Shown here: piece after piece, positions 59,969 to 64,000 of the stretch
How positions within the stretch are numbered: the first letter of the stretch is position 1
How the letters are laid out: the number at the start of each line of letters is the position of its first letter
Source: Syncephalastrum monosporum B8922
Taxonomy: Eukaryota > Mucoromycota > Mucoromycetes > Mucorales > Syncephalastraceae
NCBI GenBank assembly: GCA_000697355.1
Contig: JNEN01001234.1
Coordinates: 248,001 to 312,000 of the forward strand
Reading direction: 5' to 3'
Length of the DNA stretch: 64,000 nucleotides
The notes under the pieces: model-generated
Database searches by the model: none
What the model saw: the letters and a program-made list of their open reading frames with translations, nothing else
Told to the model about the DNA's origin: nothing
Program-made: the position numbers and the translations under genes

Positions 59969-60553
59969 CTTTTCATGATATCAACCCGTATTTCTACCAC
60001 ACCATTCCCCCTCATCATATCAAAGGTACATATAAATAGATAAGCAAATGCTGGTAGCTTCAGCTTCATCCATCTGGTGGGACCCCTCTCCATCAAAAGC
60101 GCTTCCGAGAACCAATAATTTTGTGCTGTAATACCTGCCTCAAATATGATGCAAACACATTACAGATGCAACAGTTACAACACAATACTTTACCAATCGT
60201 ACCCAAACAGGGCATAACAGGTGCAGGGCTTTTATTCGAGAGAGATATCTCTATATCTCCTATGCTTCCTATAGATTTCTCTATATACATACATATATTC
60301 TGTCCAGTGGGCCATCCAAAAATAGCACGTACACCAGAATTGCACGATGGATAGTAAAACCAACTAGTCAACCATGAAGAAGGGTAGTTTCGAGAGAGAC
60401 GACCTGGTTGCAGCGTGAATGTTGTTTATGTGGGAGGGGATGAATGGTAACCAGTGATAGCCAAGGCCACGTCATTGAATTCAGGTCCCGCGCGACGCGC
60501 AAGACTATGAACTTGAATCGCGAAGACTACTTTATACTCTTTTCCAACGAACC
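59969..60553. other. Intergenic, no gene seen
   Basis: The 3' flank of the GTPase gene and the promoter region of RPT6. Short frames only. A run of ATATCTCTATATCTC/TATACATACATATA lies at about 60243-60298. Confidence 0.55.
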
Positions 60554-62047
<1,494 letters not shown>

Positions 62048-62121
62048 ATGTCTTGCTCTTTTCTTGTTTCTCATCCATCATCACGCGTATCATCCGCCCT
62101 ACTCTTTTGCCGTCATCGTCA

Positions 62122-62979
62122 TTAGGGATCCTTCTTTTTATTTTCCTTGATGAGCTTCTCAAGCTCTTCGATCTCGGTCTCGAGGTTTTTGAGTTGGGTG
62201 TCGAGCATATCATCGTATTCTGTGTTGGAAATCATGCGGATGGGGGCCCAAGAAGGCATTTCAAAGTAGTCCCAAAAGGACTTTTTGGGTTCGTCTGTAA
62301 TGATGCCCGTCTCTTCTTCGCGCTGCTTCCTCAGGATAGTATCCCGTCTCCACTTGTTGGCTGCAGTATACACAACCTGACCGGCTGCACAGACACCGCC
62401 ATAGATGAGCGCTCCTGAAGGTACGCCGCGTGGTCCACCTGTGTCATGCAAAAATTAAATGAATACATAATGTCGATCGCCGGTTCTGAATCGATATATT
62501 TACGAGTGATGGCAGTGAGAAGACCACCCGTCGTAGCGCCTGCCAATGTGCTGCTCATCAAGTCGTCAAAGTCGCGCGTCTCTGAGTCTTTCAGGCCGTA
62601 AAGTGGATTCTTTTTTCGTTGAGAGGCGGCAAAGGTCTCGCGCACCACTATAGAATAAGACCGGTTAGACCAAGAACGGCCATATACAAGACAAGACAAA
62701 GCAGGTCAACGACAATACGTACTCAAGAAGGTAACAGCAAATGCGCCACAGTTGAAGCCTGTGGCGAATGCATAATGCTTTATGGGTGCGTTGGTGAGAA
62801 TGGCCGTTGCTGCACCAACGGTTGCTCCGGTACCGGCTATTGACCAAACAGGGTGAACGGAGGGCAATATATGTATAAACGAGAATCAAATAAGTGTTTT
62901 GGTAGCTTTTTCCTTTTGTTTAGTCAGAATTACCCGCGATGCAAGTGCCGGTAACGACGGTTTCAGGGACATTGGTCAT
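62122..62979 (-). CDS. Tim17/Tim22/Tim23-family inner-membrane protein
   Basis: Exons 62979-62934, 62836-62723, 62647-62504 and 62438-62122 join in phase and give 206 residues. Gly-rich membrane segments typical of the family: TVVTGTCIAGTGATVGAATA, YAFATGFNCGAFAVTFL, STLAGATTGGLLTAIT and GALIYGGVCAAGQVVYTA, followed by a hydrophilic helix (NLETEIEELEKLIKENKKK). Which member (import channel subunit or a complex I assembly-type relative) cannot be decided. It is convergent with RPT6 (74 bp between stops) and divergent from the poly(A) polymerase gene. Confidence 0.75.
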
Positions 62980-63091
62980 GGCAAAGGACAACAATGACAG
63001 GAGGCGACGACAAGGAGTAGGCGATAACAAGCCACAGTGGGGCGCACCAGAACAGGACGAGGCTACTGCACCTTATACTTATAACCCTTTG
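62980..63091. promoter_or_regulatory. Compact divergent promoter
   Basis: Only 112 bp separate the start of the Tim17-family gene (minus) from the proposed start of poly(A) polymerase (plus). If the upstream in-frame ATG at 62978 were used for the polymerase, the two start codons would overlap. A shared bidirectional promoter is therefore likely. Confidence 0.55.
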
Positions 63092-64000
63092 ATGTCCAGT
63101 AAGCGACACCAATGGGGCGTCACTGCTCCCATCTCCACCGCATCCCCTTCCGACCACGAGCTTCATCTGACCGAGTCCCTCTTGAAAGCCCTCGGTGACT
63201 TTCACCTCTTTGAGTGCGAAGCCGAAGCGCTCAAGCGGTAATTCTCCACTGTGCAACCTAATCTGCCGTAACTTACACAATCCCAACGTGTATAGAAAAC
63301 AAGTCCTGGAAGAACTCGATCGTCTCGTAAAGGACTTTGTGGTCCGTGTCGGCAAAGCGAAAGGCTTACCTGATCCTCTTGCGACTGATGCCGGAGGCAA
63401 GATCTTCACGTTCGGGAGCTACCGTCTGGGTGTACACAGCGCCGGTACGATTGCTATCACTCACGCATATTATCACTATGCACATTACAATCTCTTGCTC
63501 TCATTCTATCGCTTGGTTCTGACCCTTTCCTCTTTCCACTCTTCTCGTCTATAGGCGCTGATATTGATACATTGTGCGTCGTCCCTCAACACGTGGAGCG
63601 GGAACAATTTTTCACGATTATGCAAGATATGCTAAAAGCACGTTCCGAGGTCACCGATCTTACCGTACCGTATTTCTCCCATTCACGGCCTCTCAGGGCA
63701 CTTTTTTCGTACATCGCATAATCTCATGTACCGTGTCTTGTCTATGTAGGCTGTACCTGAGGCATATGTCCCTGTCATCAAGATGCGTTTCTCTGGCATT
63801 CCCGTAAGTGTTTTACATTTCCTCGCTGCAGGCGATTTTTATTTCCTTTCGTACGCAAAGCAGAGAGGCATGACCGTTCACCCTTACTGACATCGGATCT
63901 GTCTCCTAGATCGATCTCGTTTTTGCCCAGCTTGCCCTTCCCCGCGTACCAGATGATGTTGACCTCAAGGACAACAACCTCTTGAAAAATATCGGCGAGC
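63092..64000 (+). CDS. PAP1: Poly(A) polymerase, 5' part (runs off the window)
   Basis: Exons 63092-63237, 63296-63444, 63555-63664, 63750-63803 and 63910 to the edge join in phase. The N-terminus SSKRHQWGVTAPISTASPS matches eukaryotic Pap1 starts; then HLTESLLKALGDFHLFECEA, the nucleotidyltransferase signature FGSYRLGVHSAGADIDTLCV (with the catalytic Asp pair), and VPVIKMRFSGIPIDLVFAQL with the third catalytic Asp. The enzyme adds poly(A) tails to nuclear mRNA 3' ends. The start was chosen at 63092 because the sequence before it lacks family resemblance, although the frame stays open from 62939. Confidence 0.95.

Overview
The window is nuclear DNA of a fungus. Genes are split by many short (about 40-120 bp) GT...AG introns. 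Several products are fungal or fungal-like: a Zn2Cys6 regulator, the NuA4 scaffold Eaf1, an Rsc4-like bromodomain protein, Rrg9, a Kar9/GAS2 protein and Dal5-type transporters. The gene set and its compactness suggest an early-diverging (Mucoromycota-like) fungus; this is inference, because no species marker is visible. I see no rRNA, tRNA, CRISPR array or intact transposon. Splice sites were assigned by eye from reading frame and GT/AG signals; most gene models below close in phase. | Layout. 0-11 kb: the 5' end of an unknown minus-strand gene, inositol monophosphatase, a Qb-SNARE, proteasome subunit beta 5, a 66-residue unknown, the HECT ligase Rsp5 and Tom40. 11-21.6 kb: pyruvate carboxylase, a Kar9/GAS2 microtubule protein and eIF2B alpha. 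22.5-30.2 kb: a SAM methyltransferase, an intronless GH105 unsaturated uronyl hydrolase and two tandem ACS-family transporters, possibly a pectin-oligosaccharide utilisation block. 30.2-34.5 kb: a gene-poor stretch with only fragments and two CRE-like palindromes. 34.5-37 kb: Rrg9, a cryptic four-exon gene, and a free-standing copy of the calcineurin A regulatory tail with no phosphatase domain. 37-41.6 kb: Eaf1/Vid21. 42.8-44.4 kb: a small unknown gene, an inverted decayed copy of it, and a broken ORF between them. 44.4-64 kb: a type II membrane glycosyltransferase-like protein, mitochondrial uL6, a METTL25-type methyltransferase, Elp6, a bromodomain-ankyrin-bromodomain protein, an unknown, a ThrE-type transporter, a Zn2Cys6 factor, an AIG1-like GTPase, Rpt6, a Tim17-family protein and the 5' part of poly(A) polymerase. 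| Most genes are unrelated housekeeping functions. Recurring themes are ubiquitin/proteasome (Rsp5, beta 5, Rpt6), mitochondrial biogenesis (Tom40, uL6m, Rrg9, Tim17-family) and chromatin (Eaf1, Rsc4-like). The observations I rate highest are the orphan calcineurin regulatory tail (36286-36884), the inverted paralogue pair at 42.9-44.35 kb, the about 60 bp element shared by two distant upstream regions (4836 and 21694), and the GH105/transporter block.
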